Positions 10,984-21,073 of a stretch of DNA of 52,301 bases are shown piece after piece (the first letter of the stretch is position 1; every line of letters begins with the position of its first letter). Under the pieces are notes generated by a model, which was given only the letters and a program-made list of their open reading frames with translations, did not search any database and was not told the origin of the DNA. The translations under genes and the position numbers were made by a program. Source of the DNA: Bipolaris cookei (taxonomy: Eukaryota > Ascomycota > Dothideomycetes > Pleosporales > Pleosporaceae); the NCBI GenBank assembly GCA_002286855.1, contig NRSV01000116.1, positions 1 to 52,301 on the forward strand. Reading direction: 5' to 3'.

Positions 10984-12134
10984 ATGAACGGGGACGAGGC
11001 GAGGAGATTTGGTGAGAAGTCGTTGGCAGATGTTCAAGTTACGGATTTGAGCTCGGTACGTAGTATCAGAACGACAAACAAAAATAAATTCGCATGGCAT
11101 AAACTCAATATTTCTAACACGAAAAAAATAGGTACTCAAATCCCTCCGTCTTATTCATCCCAGCAACAGCCAAAGGTACTTTCCTTTCCCAAATAAAAAA
11201 CCTTTCTTCATAATGAACTTGAATTAACAATCCTCCCAGCACCCCCTCCCACTTCACCATCACCCCCCTCGACACCCTCCTCCCCCCCTCCAACCACCCC
11301 CCAATCCTCTCACTTATCTCCCCACCACCCCTCCACCAACCCTCCGGCTCAGGCAAAACCTCCCTCGTAACCCTCATCATTGCCACCGCCCTCTCCTCCC
11401 CCTCAACCGCCATCATCCTACTCGATCCCTTACAGCACTTCAGCATCCCCCTCTTAACCTGCACCCTCATCCACATCTTAACATCCACTTTGCACCCGGT
11501 TCCCACAGCCCCAGTCTTGAAAAGTATGGTACGCAGCGCATTGTCGCACCTCCATATCTTTCACCCGTCTACGTTTCCTTGTTTAATATCAACCCTACGC
11601 TCGTTGCCATCTTACCTATTCGACCCCACGGCGCACAAAAGTACACAGAGAAGAATCCACTCTCTCATTCTCGAAGACGCAGACTCCCTTCTCCCCACCC
11701 TACCCACATCCACCTCGCCCACATCGGCATCAGCAACACTAACGTTCCACCTCCTCAACCTCTCATCTTTACTCTCCTGCGCCGTAATCACAACGTCCCG
11801 CTCTACATCACCGCGCTACTTCCGTCCTTCGCTGCCGACTTCGTGGCCCAGAGATGTAAGCGTAACGCGGATTGCGGTACGCAAAGTCGAGGTAAAGAAA
11901 TTTGCTGCGGGACTGAGTGTTGAGGAGGCGGAAGGGGAGAGGGAGGCGAGGTGGGGTGTTGTGAGTAAGGGACGGTGCGAGGGTTGGAGGGTTGGAGGGG
12001 GAGGAGTGCAGGAAGGGGGGAGTGTAGGAGTAGGAGTAGGAGGAGGAGGAGGAGGAGGAGGAGGAGGAGGGAGTGGGAGATTCGTAATTAGGATTGATCA
12101 AGGGGTGGAGATGGAAAAAAAGGTGGTGAAGTAA
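10984..12134 (+). CDS. Putative RecA/Rad51-superfamily ATPase
   Basis: Three exons, 10984-11055, 11132-11175 and 11240-12134, joined in frame (phases 0 and 2) to give 336 aa. Donors are GTACGT and GTACTT, acceptors ATAG and CCCAG, and intron 1 has a CTAAC branch site. A Walker A loop (QPSGSGKTS) lies at residues 72-80, preceded by hydrophobic strands, as in RecA-fold ATPases. After it come an LDP-containing strand, a YLFD turn and a hydrophobic strand ending ILEDADSLL that may be a weak Walker B. The C-terminal quarter is basic, then glycine-rich with about eleven consecutive Gly encoded by a (GGA)n tract near 12,038-12,071, then FVIRIDQGVEME. Size and order resemble the short Rad51-paralogue proteins of filamentous fungi. 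XRCC2-like DNA repair is an inference. The exon model rests on splice signals and frame continuity. Confidence 0.62.
12038..12071 (+). repeat. (GGA)n trinucleotide tract coding polyglycine
   Basis: About eleven GGA units lie in frame inside the last exon of the RecA-like gene and encode an uninterrupted glycine run. Imperfect GTAGGA units precede it. Confidence 0.85.
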
Positions 12135-12361
12135 GAGATGATTGAAAGAGGTCAAGGTTCGATTCATCTTTTCCATGTTGTAATGGTCATATATGACTTT
12201 CCCATCCGTAGGTCAATTAGACCTAGTATATCTCTACCTCCATTTCCATCAAAAGACGTAAAGCTGGAACAGGACTCGGCACCCGTCTTATCTCTTCACA
12301 ATTCTCTATATCGTAACTTCCATCCCATATCCTTTCTACCCATCATAAATATCCATCCCCC

Positions 12362-13024
12362 CTACTCATCCCTCCCCCACCCCGCCCTCCTCCGTCCCCT
12401 CTCCTCCCTCGCCTCCCGTCTCCTAACCCCCCACTTCCCCCTCTTCTCCTCATGCTCTCTCGCTACCCTCTCCGCCTTCCCCTCATTCTTCGCAACCAGC
12501 CCCACAAAAAACTGACTGCACCCAAACCTTTCCGCAAGTTTGACTCTAGTCCACGTATCCGGGTCTTGTGCGCGCAGCCGTCTGATTTCGCTGACTTCTT
12601 TCTCGGTGAGCTGGTATTGTTTTTCGTAAGGTCGGCGAACGGGGGGTGGGAGGGAGGATGAGGGTTTTGGGGGAAGGTGACTGGGGGTTTGGAGGGGGGT
12701 CCCTGGGGAGGCAATGGGGGAGGTGCGAGAGGAGAGGGCGGTGCGGGCGGCGTGGTGGTGGGCGCTTGCGTATAGATTGCGGCGCTTGTCGGTTTGAGGG
12801 AGGAATTTTAGGGGTGTGTGGTGGACGCTTGGGGCCGAGGATGGCGGGTTGAATATCAGGGTTGGGGACGAGGTGTCTGGTGTGTAGGATGATGCGGCGG
12901 GGAGCGCGAGTAGTTTTCTGTGTCGCCGGGTTGTGGATTCGAAGCGTTGTTGGGTCCGTGGCAGAAGGGACGCGGGTTGGAGGGTCGATGGGCAGACCCG
13001 GAGGAGTGGTTTACATGTTGCCAT
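12362..13024 (-). CDS. MRPL20: Mitochondrial large-subunit ribosomal protein MRPL20 (fungal L20 family)
   Basis: Single exon, 220 aa from the ATG at 13024. The frame stays open upstream to a TTG, but the ATG start gives an Arg/Ser-rich, acid-poor presequence (MATCKPLLRVC... RTQQRFESTTRRHRKLL) typical of mitochondrial import. The conserved block at about 131-190 (RPYEKQYQLTEKEVSEIRRL, then DPDTWTR, then FGCSQFFVGLV) matches the fungal MRP-L20 family, whose members sit in the mitochondrial 54S subunit. The middle part (residues 40-130) is Pro/Ser-rich and poorly conserved, and the tail is very basic. It is convergent with the RecA-like gene, with stops about 230 bp apart. Confidence 0.85.
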   Translation of the reverse strand: MATCKPLLRVCPSTLQPASLLPRTQQRFESTTRRHRKLLALPAASSYTPDTSSPTLIFNPPSSAPSVHHTPLKFLPQTDKRRNLYASAHHHAARTALSSRTSPIASPGTPLQTPSHLPPKPSSSLPPPVRRPYEKQYQLTEKEVSEIRRLRAQDPDTWTRVKLAERFGCSQFFVGLVAKNEGKAERVAREHEEKRGKWGVRRREAREERGRRRAGWGRDE

Positions 13025-13313
13025 TGTGTTAGTTGTGCAATTGGGCCTTGGAGTATGGTGTGGCCCAGCGTTGCACAAGATGGGGTTGATGGGAATGTTG
13101 GATGTTGTGAGGCTCACGGCCGAACTTTTTTCGTTGTTCCGCCCCGATGTGGTCAAAGCTGCACCGCACTTGTGTCATGCAGTGTTGCGCTCAAAAACCA
13201 CGCTTTAACAGAGTAACTTGTATGAAAAGGGTATATTTTTTTATTCATGTGATATCTTCAACTCAAAATCTCTCATCCAGGAAATCCTACAATGAGTTTC
13301 GACTGTCATCGGT

Positions 13314-14820
13314 CTAATCACGCTTCATCTCGCCTGCAACGTAATGCAGGTACGCACCCAACAGCTTAGTGCCCTCAATGTAGTTCCTTTTGTCGAGCTT
13401 CTCGTTGATAGAGTGGGCTGCGTCAGTCGAGCTACCCATTGGCAGCAACAGAACATTCTTGCCAAGCTCCTCTTGGAAGGTCAATGTGACGGGGATACTT
13501 CCACCCTCCCTCGTCATATCAGGCTTTACGCCAAACACACGCTCAACAGCCTTTGCGGCAGCAGTATAGTTGGGGTGGTTGGGGTCCTCTACCCACCACT
13601 TTCCACAGTGTACAACACTAAACTTCATCGTGTTCTTCGACTTCAGCTTGGCAAACTCGTCATTGATGTGCTTCTCAACCAGCTTCGTCACTGGGTCAAT
13701 CTCCATGTTTGGTACTGTTCGGATGGAGAACTTTCCAATAACCTTGGCTGGAATGACAGTCTTGGCTCCCTCAGAGTAAAAGGCACCCTCGATTCCGTGA
13801 AGAGATAATGAGGGGTATCGCATCTTGGACATGAGTGCGTCTTCCTTCTTGTCGTGAATCGTCACGGCACCGCCTAGTGACTCCTTCAGGCCGTCCATGG
13901 TAAAGGCAATTGGTGGGTAAAGTGCGGCCTCCTCGTCGGTAAGCGGGGCAACTAGCTCATCGATGCCCTTGATGAGAATCTTGCCATCCGGGTCGACAAG
14001 CGAGTTCATGATGCGCACCAAGTCAGTCATGGGCTCGTGAGTCATACCGCCGTAGACACCAGAGTGGAGATCTTGGCCAGGACCAGAAATCTCAACCTGG
14101 TAGTAGTTGCAGCCGCGGACACCGTAGGTCAAGCAAGGCTTCTCGGTACCAAGCCAGTAGTTGTCCGAAATGCAGACAACGTCTACATCCTTGAAAAACT
14201 TCTTGGCCTCTGCGCGGATAGTGTCGTCAAGTCCTTCAGATCCATTCTCCTCCATACCCTCGAAGCACATGACCAAGTTGACAGGCAGCTCTACGCCAGC
14301 CTTCTGGTGGGCCTCAATTGTGTTGAGCCATCCAAGCACCGGGCCCTTGTCATCAGTGCTGCCACGTCCAAACATGCGGCCCTTGTCGTCGATGCTAAGT
14401 GTAAAGGGATCCGTCGCCCAGCCATCCGACTTGTTCGCGGGCTGCACATCGTAGTGGCCGTAGACGAGGACGTTGAGCTTCTTGGGGTCGTTTCCGTAGC
14501 GACCCAATAGGCAGGGCGGGAGGTCGAGGTGCTCACGACCAGGCTGCTTTCCTAGCTCACGGAGCTCGACAGTGCCACCAAGAGCCTTGATCTGCTTGGC
14601 GAGCCAGTGTCCCATCTAGACCATGATCAGACACAGTGTTCTGGAGGCTCGCACGTGCCGTGACAGGCTTATCAACAGCTGACATACATACCTTGACAAC
14701 ATCAGGTCTCCTCTGGTCCTCGGAACTGATACTGGGGATGGCCACCGCCTCCCTCAGCCTCTCGATGAAGGTGTTTTGCAAATCATCGACTTGCTTGAAG
14801 TACGGGTCTAGATGCGCCAT
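13314..14820 (-). CDS. DUG1: Cys-Gly metallodipeptidase (Dug1/CNDP2-type, M20 family)
   Basis: Two exons on the minus strand: 14692-14820 and 13314-14615, with a 76-nt intron (GTATGTATG donor, GGTCTAG acceptor). The product is 476 aa, close to yeast Dug1. Exon 1 (MAHLDPYFKQVDDLQ... SSEDQRRPDVVK) joins MGHWLAKQIK. Metal-binding M20 motifs are in place: YGHYDVQP (His97, Asp99), GRGSTDDKGP (Asp131), CFEGMEENGSEGLD (Glu165/166), an SDNYW segment and the C-terminal STDAAHSINE His. It hydrolyses Cys-Gly, a step of glutathione breakdown, normally in the cytosol. The stop lies 290 bp from the MRPL20 start on the same strand. The frame remains open 86 codons upstream of this ATG (see separate entry). 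Confidence 0.93.
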
Positions 14821-15078
14821 CTTGTCGAATTCGTGGTACAGATAGGGCCAGTCGGCGTTGAGTATGCGTTTGGGGATGGAATGGGCAAGGCGTCTAGGTG
14901 TTGCAACAAAACCGGGCGACGATGAAGAACAAAAAGGCTGCGAAGGACAGAAGAAACGCCTGCGGGTAAGATTGTCGCTTATTCGCGGTCTACGGATTGG
15001 TTGGAGTTTTATTCGGGCAGGTGGTTGTGTGAGGGCAGCAAACCGAGGCGCGAGCAGAGGGAGGGGCAAGCGGGGCAT
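14821..15078 (-). other. In-frame 86-codon extension upstream of the DUG1 start
   Basis: The frame of DUG1 exon 1 stays open to an ATG at 15078. The extension begins MPRLPLPLLAPRFAALTQPP and is rich in Arg, Pro and Ser with almost no acidic residues over its first 70 positions (it includes NLTRRRFFCPSQPF and TPRRLAHSIPKRI). That composition is typical of a mitochondrial presequence. Whether it is translated is unknown; family members normally start at the MAHLDPYF-like position. Confidence 0.4.
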
Positions 15079-15794
15079 TTTGGATGACCTAGCTGGGCCA
15101 TGGGACCAAGGGAGAGGACACACCAAACGGCACAGACGCCAGCTAAAGTCAAGCTCTTTAGTGCGGACCCACTGTCGGGGCGTGCATGCATATGCCATGC
15201 ATGTGCCGCAAACCCTGCATCCGAGCGTATCATACATGCATACCTGCGTGGTACTCTGTATAGACGGCGTCACCAGCGGCTATCTTTCTACGTTAACTCT
15301 AATCCTTGGAAAGTGAACAACGACTTTTTTTTGAACAAGCGGGGTCGTATACGATAAAAAGGCGATGCTGATACTGATGCTGATGGTTATGACGACGAGT
15401 AAAGCAAGCCAATCGCTACTCAATGCAGATGCAAACGCTGATGTGAGCTCGCTAAATGAAAGACAGAAGAGAGCAGCAACGCCAGCAAGGCTAAGTGAAG
15501 AATCGTGATAAAGTCCATAATAGCGAACAACAACATAAGGTATATGACTTCATCGCATCGTCTGGTAAATGAAAGTGACGAAAACCTCCAATCCTCTTAT
15601 CATACTTGTCCTGAACCCTGACATTTTTACTCTGTAATTTTGGTTGGACTGATGACATGCCCCTTGGCTTTGATTGAGGGGCTGTCATCGCCAAACGCAG
15701 GCGGGATAAGCGTCGTTCCTCAGACCTTAACCTGCTCGCCTACCGGGACGTCACTGGTGCTCGCAAAGTCTTTACCGGAAGGCTCTGGCAAAGA
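15079..15794. other. Intergenic stretch between DUG1 and glycogenin
   Basis: Upstream flank of DUG1 and 3' flank of glycogenin, both on the minus strand. I see no further gene. A short GATGCTGATACTGATGCTGATG repeat-like run lies at about 15,362-15,385. Small frames here lack family features. Confidence 0.5.
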
Positions 15795-17780
15795 CTAGGC
15801 TGCAGTCGAGTCTTTGACGCCGTCAGATTCCTTTGCAACATCCCCGACAGAGTGCTCTGGCAGTTCGCGCAGCGGCGGGTCAGGGTGTTCGTCCTTCTTG
15901 AGATGCTCGAATTCAATGAGGGAGGCGCGTCGTAACTGGTCAAGCTTCTCCTCGGGATTCTTCGCATGTCAAAGTTAGTCCTTGTCATATTGTGTTGTCG
16001 TTGAAGCAGTTCGGAGAGTGAACAGAAAGAAGAATTCATTGTTGACTCACCCATTCGGTCTGGTCAGGCACACCTGTCGCAGAAGGCAGTTCACCGGTCT
16101 TGTTCTTCTCATCGCCCCAGAACATGGGGCGGCGGACAGGGGCTGGTGTCACAGGAAGGCTCGGCCGCTCCACAGCAGAAGGGAAGTCGGTGATGATGAG
16201 GCTCTCGCGACGACTTCGCTCAATTGTGGGCGAGCCGATATCGTCTGTACCCGTCGTCTTCTGTAGAGACGCATTCTTACCACGCTGCCCATTGAGGTCG
16301 GATACGGCGCGCACATAATTGTCGATACCTGGAACGTTATCCCACGCATTGCCGGTGGTGGACTGCCACTGCTGGCCCGAGGGCCTTTCAGGCGAAGGCT
16401 CCTTCTTCGCACCCTCAGCTGCCGTCTTGTCATCGCTTTCGAAGTGCGTAGTCGAAAAGGGATGCGTCGGTAACTCGACAGCAGGAGTAGGTTCTGGCGA
16501 CCGGTCTTCGGCAAAGACACGTGTTGGCTGGGGTCTGTCGGCAGCCTGCTCCCATGGAAAGATGGGGGGAGGCAGGTTAGCAGGTTCTGGCTTAGTCTCT
16601 GGTACTTGGTACCACATGTCCTTGGGAGCATCTGGATAGGCACTTGGGGCTCTGAAAAGTGAAGGGCTGTCACTAAAACCATAAGTCTGATTTGGGAAGT
16701 TGGCGGCTTCGGGCTTCGATTGAGCTGGGGGCCCGGACCTATGAATGTTAGTATAAGGGGTATTAACTCAAGGTGTAGGTACGTACTTGGTTGCGTCCCA
16801 CGGGTTCTCGAGAGTTCCTACATCACCTTGGTCAACATTTTGCACTTCAACTTCAGTATCAGTCATGGGTGGCTCGGTGGGGACAGAAGAAGCTTCTGCG
16901 GGGGAGGGGACAAAAGAGGAAGAGTTAATGGCTTCACTTAGCGTGCCATGTGTCTCACCAGCTCTCTGTCCATTCCCAAAATGCTTCTGGTGCACTGCCC
17001 ACCATCGCGCCACCAGCTCTCCGTATACACCACTGCCACCGGGATGGTTGCCTGACCAAGGCTTGTTCTTGCCGATGAAGTGAACGGCGGCAATTTCGTG
17101 CTTGTAGTGGCGGTATGCGGGCTCCCACTGGTACTCGGCATTCGGGGTACAGTTGTAGGTAAACTTGAGGCGCTGCCAGGGACGGTGCTCGAAATACTGG
17201 TTCAGTAAGCCTTGGTCTGCGCCGTCGAAACTCTCGCCAGCAGCTGCCATGGCCTGCAGAGCCTCGTATTCACTCAGGTCTGGCTTGATGACCATGACAC
17301 CGCTGTTGAAGGCATCTGGCCAGCCAATGTCTGGGGCTGCAGCAAACGAGGCCTCAATGTCGAACAGCTCGTCCAGAGCACGCAGGGCAACGACGTCGGC
17401 ATCGAGATATACTAGCTTGCGGAATTGAGTCTGTTTCCATAATGCAATCTTGGTGAAAGTGTATGCTAGGTCAGGACGCCCCATCAAGTAGATATTGGCG
17501 ATATTGGCAGTGCGTATACGCTCCACTGGAATCACATAGTCGTACAGCACCTTGAGTTCATCGACAGTCTCCTCAGAGAGCGTCTCGAGGGTGACGAGCA
17601 CGGCCAATTTCTTTGTGGTTCCAGCATCTCGCAAGGAATGTGCCAGGACTGCTGCACCCGGCAGGTACGAGTCGCTCATGAGAAGCTGTGGGGCATGTTA
17701 GTCAGATTGCAATGCATTGGATTGAATTGAGCGCGCAGGAAACCTACCGTGATGTACGCATCTTCCAGTGATTCTGCCAT
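15795..17780 (-). CDS. GLG1: Glycogenin (self-glucosylating initiator of glycogen synthesis)
   Basis: Four exons on the minus strand: 17748-17780, 16787-17685, 16051-16738 and 15795-15959, giving 594 aa. The first exon codes only MAESLEDAYIT and joins LLMSDSYLPGAAVLAHSLRD. All introns have GTAGGT/GTACGT/GTGAGT donors. The N-terminal ~260 residues are a GT8 glycosyltransferase: DAD metal-binding motif at about 106-108 (VYLDADVVAL), GADQGLLNQYF, and HFIGKNKPW near the domain end. A long low-complexity Pro/Ser/Glu-rich linker follows, containing two short NPWD/NAWD-type motifs. The last exon (NPEEKLDQLRRASLIEFEHL) resembles the C-terminal segment that binds glycogen synthase. Acts in the cytosol with glycogen synthase. 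Splicing is supported by frame, phase and conserved flanking residues at every junction. Confidence 0.93.
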
Positions 17781-19000
17781 GGTGGCGAGGAGTTGAAAAT
17801 TGAAAATTGGAGTGAGGGAGAGTTCAGTCGAGGCGACCGAGGGGTAGTAGGTGTACAGTTGTCCGTGGTCTCCACGTCAGAGAGTCTAGCTGTAGATGGA
17901 TGGCTTCGAGGCAAGGGCGTTGCTGTTTGTTTCCCCGCAGTAATATCCAGACAGAAGGCGCGAGGATGCCGCGCGACAGCAGCAGTGACACGACAGCACG
18001 AAAATTTTTATGTTTGAGAGGGACACCGGACCCTTGATTGAAGCTTCACGGCAGGGCAAAAGCGATTATTGAGAGAGCTATATTTGTGAAGTCCAAGCGC
18101 GCGAGGGCTATCTGTTGGGAGATTGCCATGTCACAACAGACGACGGCCCAAGCAAGCGGGCGTTGGGAGCTCGGGCCACTGCCTACCCTGGACCTCTTCC
18201 GCCGACAAGTACGACCAGTGACCAGTGACGGCACAAGCGCGCCAACCACCCGTTGCTGCCATCATCATGCCTCCGTCCCGTGCCTCCGTCCCGTGACCCA
18301 GCCCTGCCGCCGTCTTCCTGTCGTGCTGTTCGTCTAGTGTACTGTGCATATGTACATGTACACAGGTACATATCCTCTACCGACTAACCCCTCTGCTAAT
18401 GCATCTCATCCAGACATCACCCCCGAGTTCGCATGCTCCAAACTCAGCCCTGCGCCCGTCGTCTCCGCATCGCCCTCCCGCGCTGGGGAACGCCCGTGCG
18501 AGCCGACCTTCACCGCCTCGAGCAGCCAAAGCAACCTCCGCCCATGTCACGCCCACGCCCACGCCCACGCCCATGCTCTTTCTTTTTTCTCTCGACCTGC
18601 CCACCATCCCGATGCTCAACTATGGCTCAGCGTGTTTCGTTGACCAAGAGTTGAGACCCTGCTTCCCCTGAACCCCTTCCCTGAACCCTTCAGCGCTAAG
18701 CATGCCAACCCCGGGCGTAGATGTACTGCTGCCGCTGTGTGCAGCACAGTCGATTCCTTCACCTTGATCATGTCTCTCCATCGTGTCCGCCACAGGGAAA
18801 AATACAGCCGATTGGTTTGTTACACCACTCAACGATTAGCGAGCGTCCTAGCTTCGATCGATGACCGCATGCATTCAGCCATGCAGTCTCCCCGTGCACT
18901 AGTCGAGGGAGCATCTCTTCAAGTTTGAGCTCTGTGACAATTCTCAATTCTTTTTTGCTCATTCCCCTCATTTTCTGAGCCCTAGCAAACGCCAAGCAAC
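17781..19000. promoter_or_regulatory. Divergent upstream region of glycogenin and photolyase
   Basis: This 1.2-kb gap lies between divergent start codons. It is GC-rich in the middle, with a (CACGCC)n-type run at about 18,549-18,573 and a TACATGTACACAGGTACAT alternation near 18,351. Frames of up to 99 codons overlap on both strands and have no family features. It should hold both promoters, but I cannot assign specific light- or nutrient-response sites. Confidence 0.45.
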
Positions 19001-20962
19001 ATGACAAAGTCGCGGGTCATTTACTGGTTCCGGACCGACTTGCGCCTCCATGATTCCCCAGCTCTGAAAGCTGCCTTAGACCTTGACCCCGAATGCCTCT
19101 ATCCATTGTGGACGTGGGACCCACACTATGTCTATCGTGCCCGTGTTGGTCCCAATCGCTGGCAGTACCTCATTGACTGCCAAAACGACCTATCCAAATC
19201 CATTACCAAGTTGAACCCAAAGTCGAAGCTTTTCCTCATCCGCGAAGCCCCGCAAACTTTGTTTCCCAAGCTGTTCAAGGCATGGAGCATCACCCATTTA
19301 GTTTTTGAAAAGGATACAGATGCTTATGCCAGAGAGCGTGATGCCAAGGTCATGGAGATTGCGAAGCAAGCGGGCGTCAACGTCATCACCAAGACTGGAA
19401 GGACACTGTATGATCCGGATGACCTGGTCAAGAATAACAATGGGAAACCGACCATGAGCATGGCCCAGGTACAAGCAGCTGCCAAGAAGATTGGGCCGGT
19501 CCCTAGACCCATCCCCGCACCGAAGTCGTTGCCCGATCCTGGAGAAGTGCATTTGGAGTTTGACCAAGAGAAGCCAGAAAGTCAACCGGACATCAACTCG
19601 ATCCAGAGAAATGGAAATGAAGCCTCATACACTGCTCTGGCCGGACCGAATGGTGATTTCGCTGTGCCTACCATGGAAGAGCTAGGCTTGAAACCCGCAA
19701 CAACACCACACTGCGGCGGAGAGACAGTGGCCCTGCAAGCGCTTGATAAAATAATCGCAGACGAAGAGTACACAGCCACCTTTGAGAAACCCAATACTGC
19801 ACCAACTGCATTTGAGCCCCAATCCACCACTCTTCTATCTCCGCATATGCACTTTGGCTCTCTGAGCTGTCGTCTCTTCTATTGGCGCGCTCAAGATGTA
19901 GCAGACAAATACAAAGGAAAAGCCTCACAACCGCCTACCAGTCTGACCGGCCAGCTTCTCTTTCGCGACATGTACTTTGGCGCACAGACATCCCTAGGAT
20001 ACTCGTTTGGCCAAACCTACAACAACTCGCACTGCCGCTTTATTCCCTGGCATCTTCCTTCTAAAGTCGATACCTCGTCTGGTCTAATCACCGGCGAATA
20101 CACAATCGACAATTCCGATGCCGAGTCCCATTTCCAACGCTGGAAACAGGGCCGTACGGGATTTCCCTGGATCGATGCACTGATGCGGCAGCTCGCGCAG
20201 GAAGGCTGGATCCACCACCTCGGTCGTCACGCTGTTGCATGCTTTTTGACCAGAGGCGGCTGCTACATTGACTGGGAGCGCGGCGCCGAAGTCTTTGAAG
20301 AATGGCTCATTGATCACGAAGCTGCGTGTAATATTGGTAACTGGCAATGGCTTTCTTGCACCGCCTTTTTCGCCCAATTCTACCGCTGCTATTCGCCTAT
20401 AGCCTTTGCCCAAAAATGGGACAAGGAAGGTAATTTTATCCGAAGATACGTACCTGAACTCGCCAAATTTGACAAAAAATACATTTACGAACCGCACAAG
20501 GCGCCGATTGCTGATCAAAAGAAATGGGGGTGTTTGATCAAGGGTGATGGGACTGAAAGCGGTGTAGACGGTGGACTGGAAACATATCCTAAGCCAATGT
20601 TTGATTTCCCCACAAGAAGAGAGATTTGTCTCCAGGGTATGAAGAATGCATACCGCGTCAATCTCTACGGTAATTCGCCTCAGGTCTTGGATGGAAGCTG
20701 GCGTAAATTGTTTAACGATGACGCCGAGGGGCCGACTGAGGGTACAAAGGGTCCACCTGGTGCAATGGTCGAGCATGAAGATGACAAGGCAGATGATCAT
20801 GAGGAAAGCGGACATGAAGATGAACCGAAATGTCCCAAGCGAGCGAAGCCGACGGGCAAGAAGGTAGATAAGAAGCCAGTGCACAAGCGGGAAGCAAGCC
20901 AAGCAACGTTGGACGGCATGGTGACTCGAAAGAAGAAGAAAGACAGCGAGACTACCTCTTGA
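19001..20962 (+). CDS. cryA: (6-4) photolyase / CryA-type cryptochrome
   Basis: Single exon, 653 aa. The N-terminal photolyase alpha/beta domain (VIYWFRTDLRLHDSPAL) is followed by the FAD-binding helical domain. GWIHHLGRHAVACFLTRGG at residues 402-420 includes His406 and His410 in the positions of the two histidines used by (6-4) photolyases. WERGAEVFEEWLIDHEAACN and NWQWLSCTAFFAQFYRCYSP also match the animal-type (6-4)/cryptochrome branch rather than CPD class I. FAD and probably an antenna cofactor are expected. The enzyme repairs UV (6-4) photoproducts in the nucleus, and fungal CryA-type members may also regulate development. The C-terminal ~80 residues are a lineage-specific tail, first Asp/Glu/His-rich and then basic (PKRAKPTGKKVDKKP, a likely bipartite nuclear signal). 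An AATAAA lies at 20,984. The stop is 111 bp from that of the convergent dynactin gene. Confidence 0.9.
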   Translation: MTKSRVIYWFRTDLRLHDSPALKAALDLDPECLYPLWTWDPHYVYRARVGPNRWQYLIDCQNDLSKSITKLNPKSKLFLIREAPQTLFPKLFKAWSITHLVFEKDTDAYARERDAKVMEIAKQAGVNVITKTGRTLYDPDDLVKNNNGKPTMSMAQVQAAAKKIGPVPRPIPAPKSLPDPGEVHLEFDQEKPESQPDINSIQRNGNEASYTALAGPNGDFAVPTMEELGLKPATTPHCGGETVALQALDKIIADEEYTATFEKPNTAPTAFEPQSTTLLSPHMHFGSLSCRLFYWRAQDVADKYKGKASQPPTSLTGQLLFRDMYFGAQTSLGYSFGQTYNNSHCRFIPWHLPSKVDTSSGLITGEYTIDNSDAESHFQRWKQGRTGFPWIDALMRQLAQEGWIHHLGRHAVACFLTRGGCYIDWERGAEVFEEWLIDHEAACNIGNWQWLSCTAFFAQFYRCYSPIAFAQKWDKEGNFIRRYVPELAKFDKKYIYEPHKAPIADQKKWGCLIKGDGTESGVDGGLETYPKPMFDFPTRREICLQGMKNAYRVNLYGNSPQVLDGSWRKLFNDDAEGPTEGTKGPPGAMVEHEDDKADDHEESGHEDEPKCPKRAKPTGKKVDKKPVHKREASQATLDGMVTRKKKKDSETTS

Positions 20963-21073
20963 AAATCCCATTTCGGCACAAGGAATAAAATTCTCAATCA
21001 TGCTTTCATATATCCATCATAAGAACAAAGGGGTATCACAAACACCTCACCTTCCCACCATCCGAAAACCCCT

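Noticed and set aside
20084..21001. 305-codon minus-strand frame opposite the photolyase 3' half
   Set aside because: Antisense shadow of a clearly conserved gene; no family features and no promoter context.
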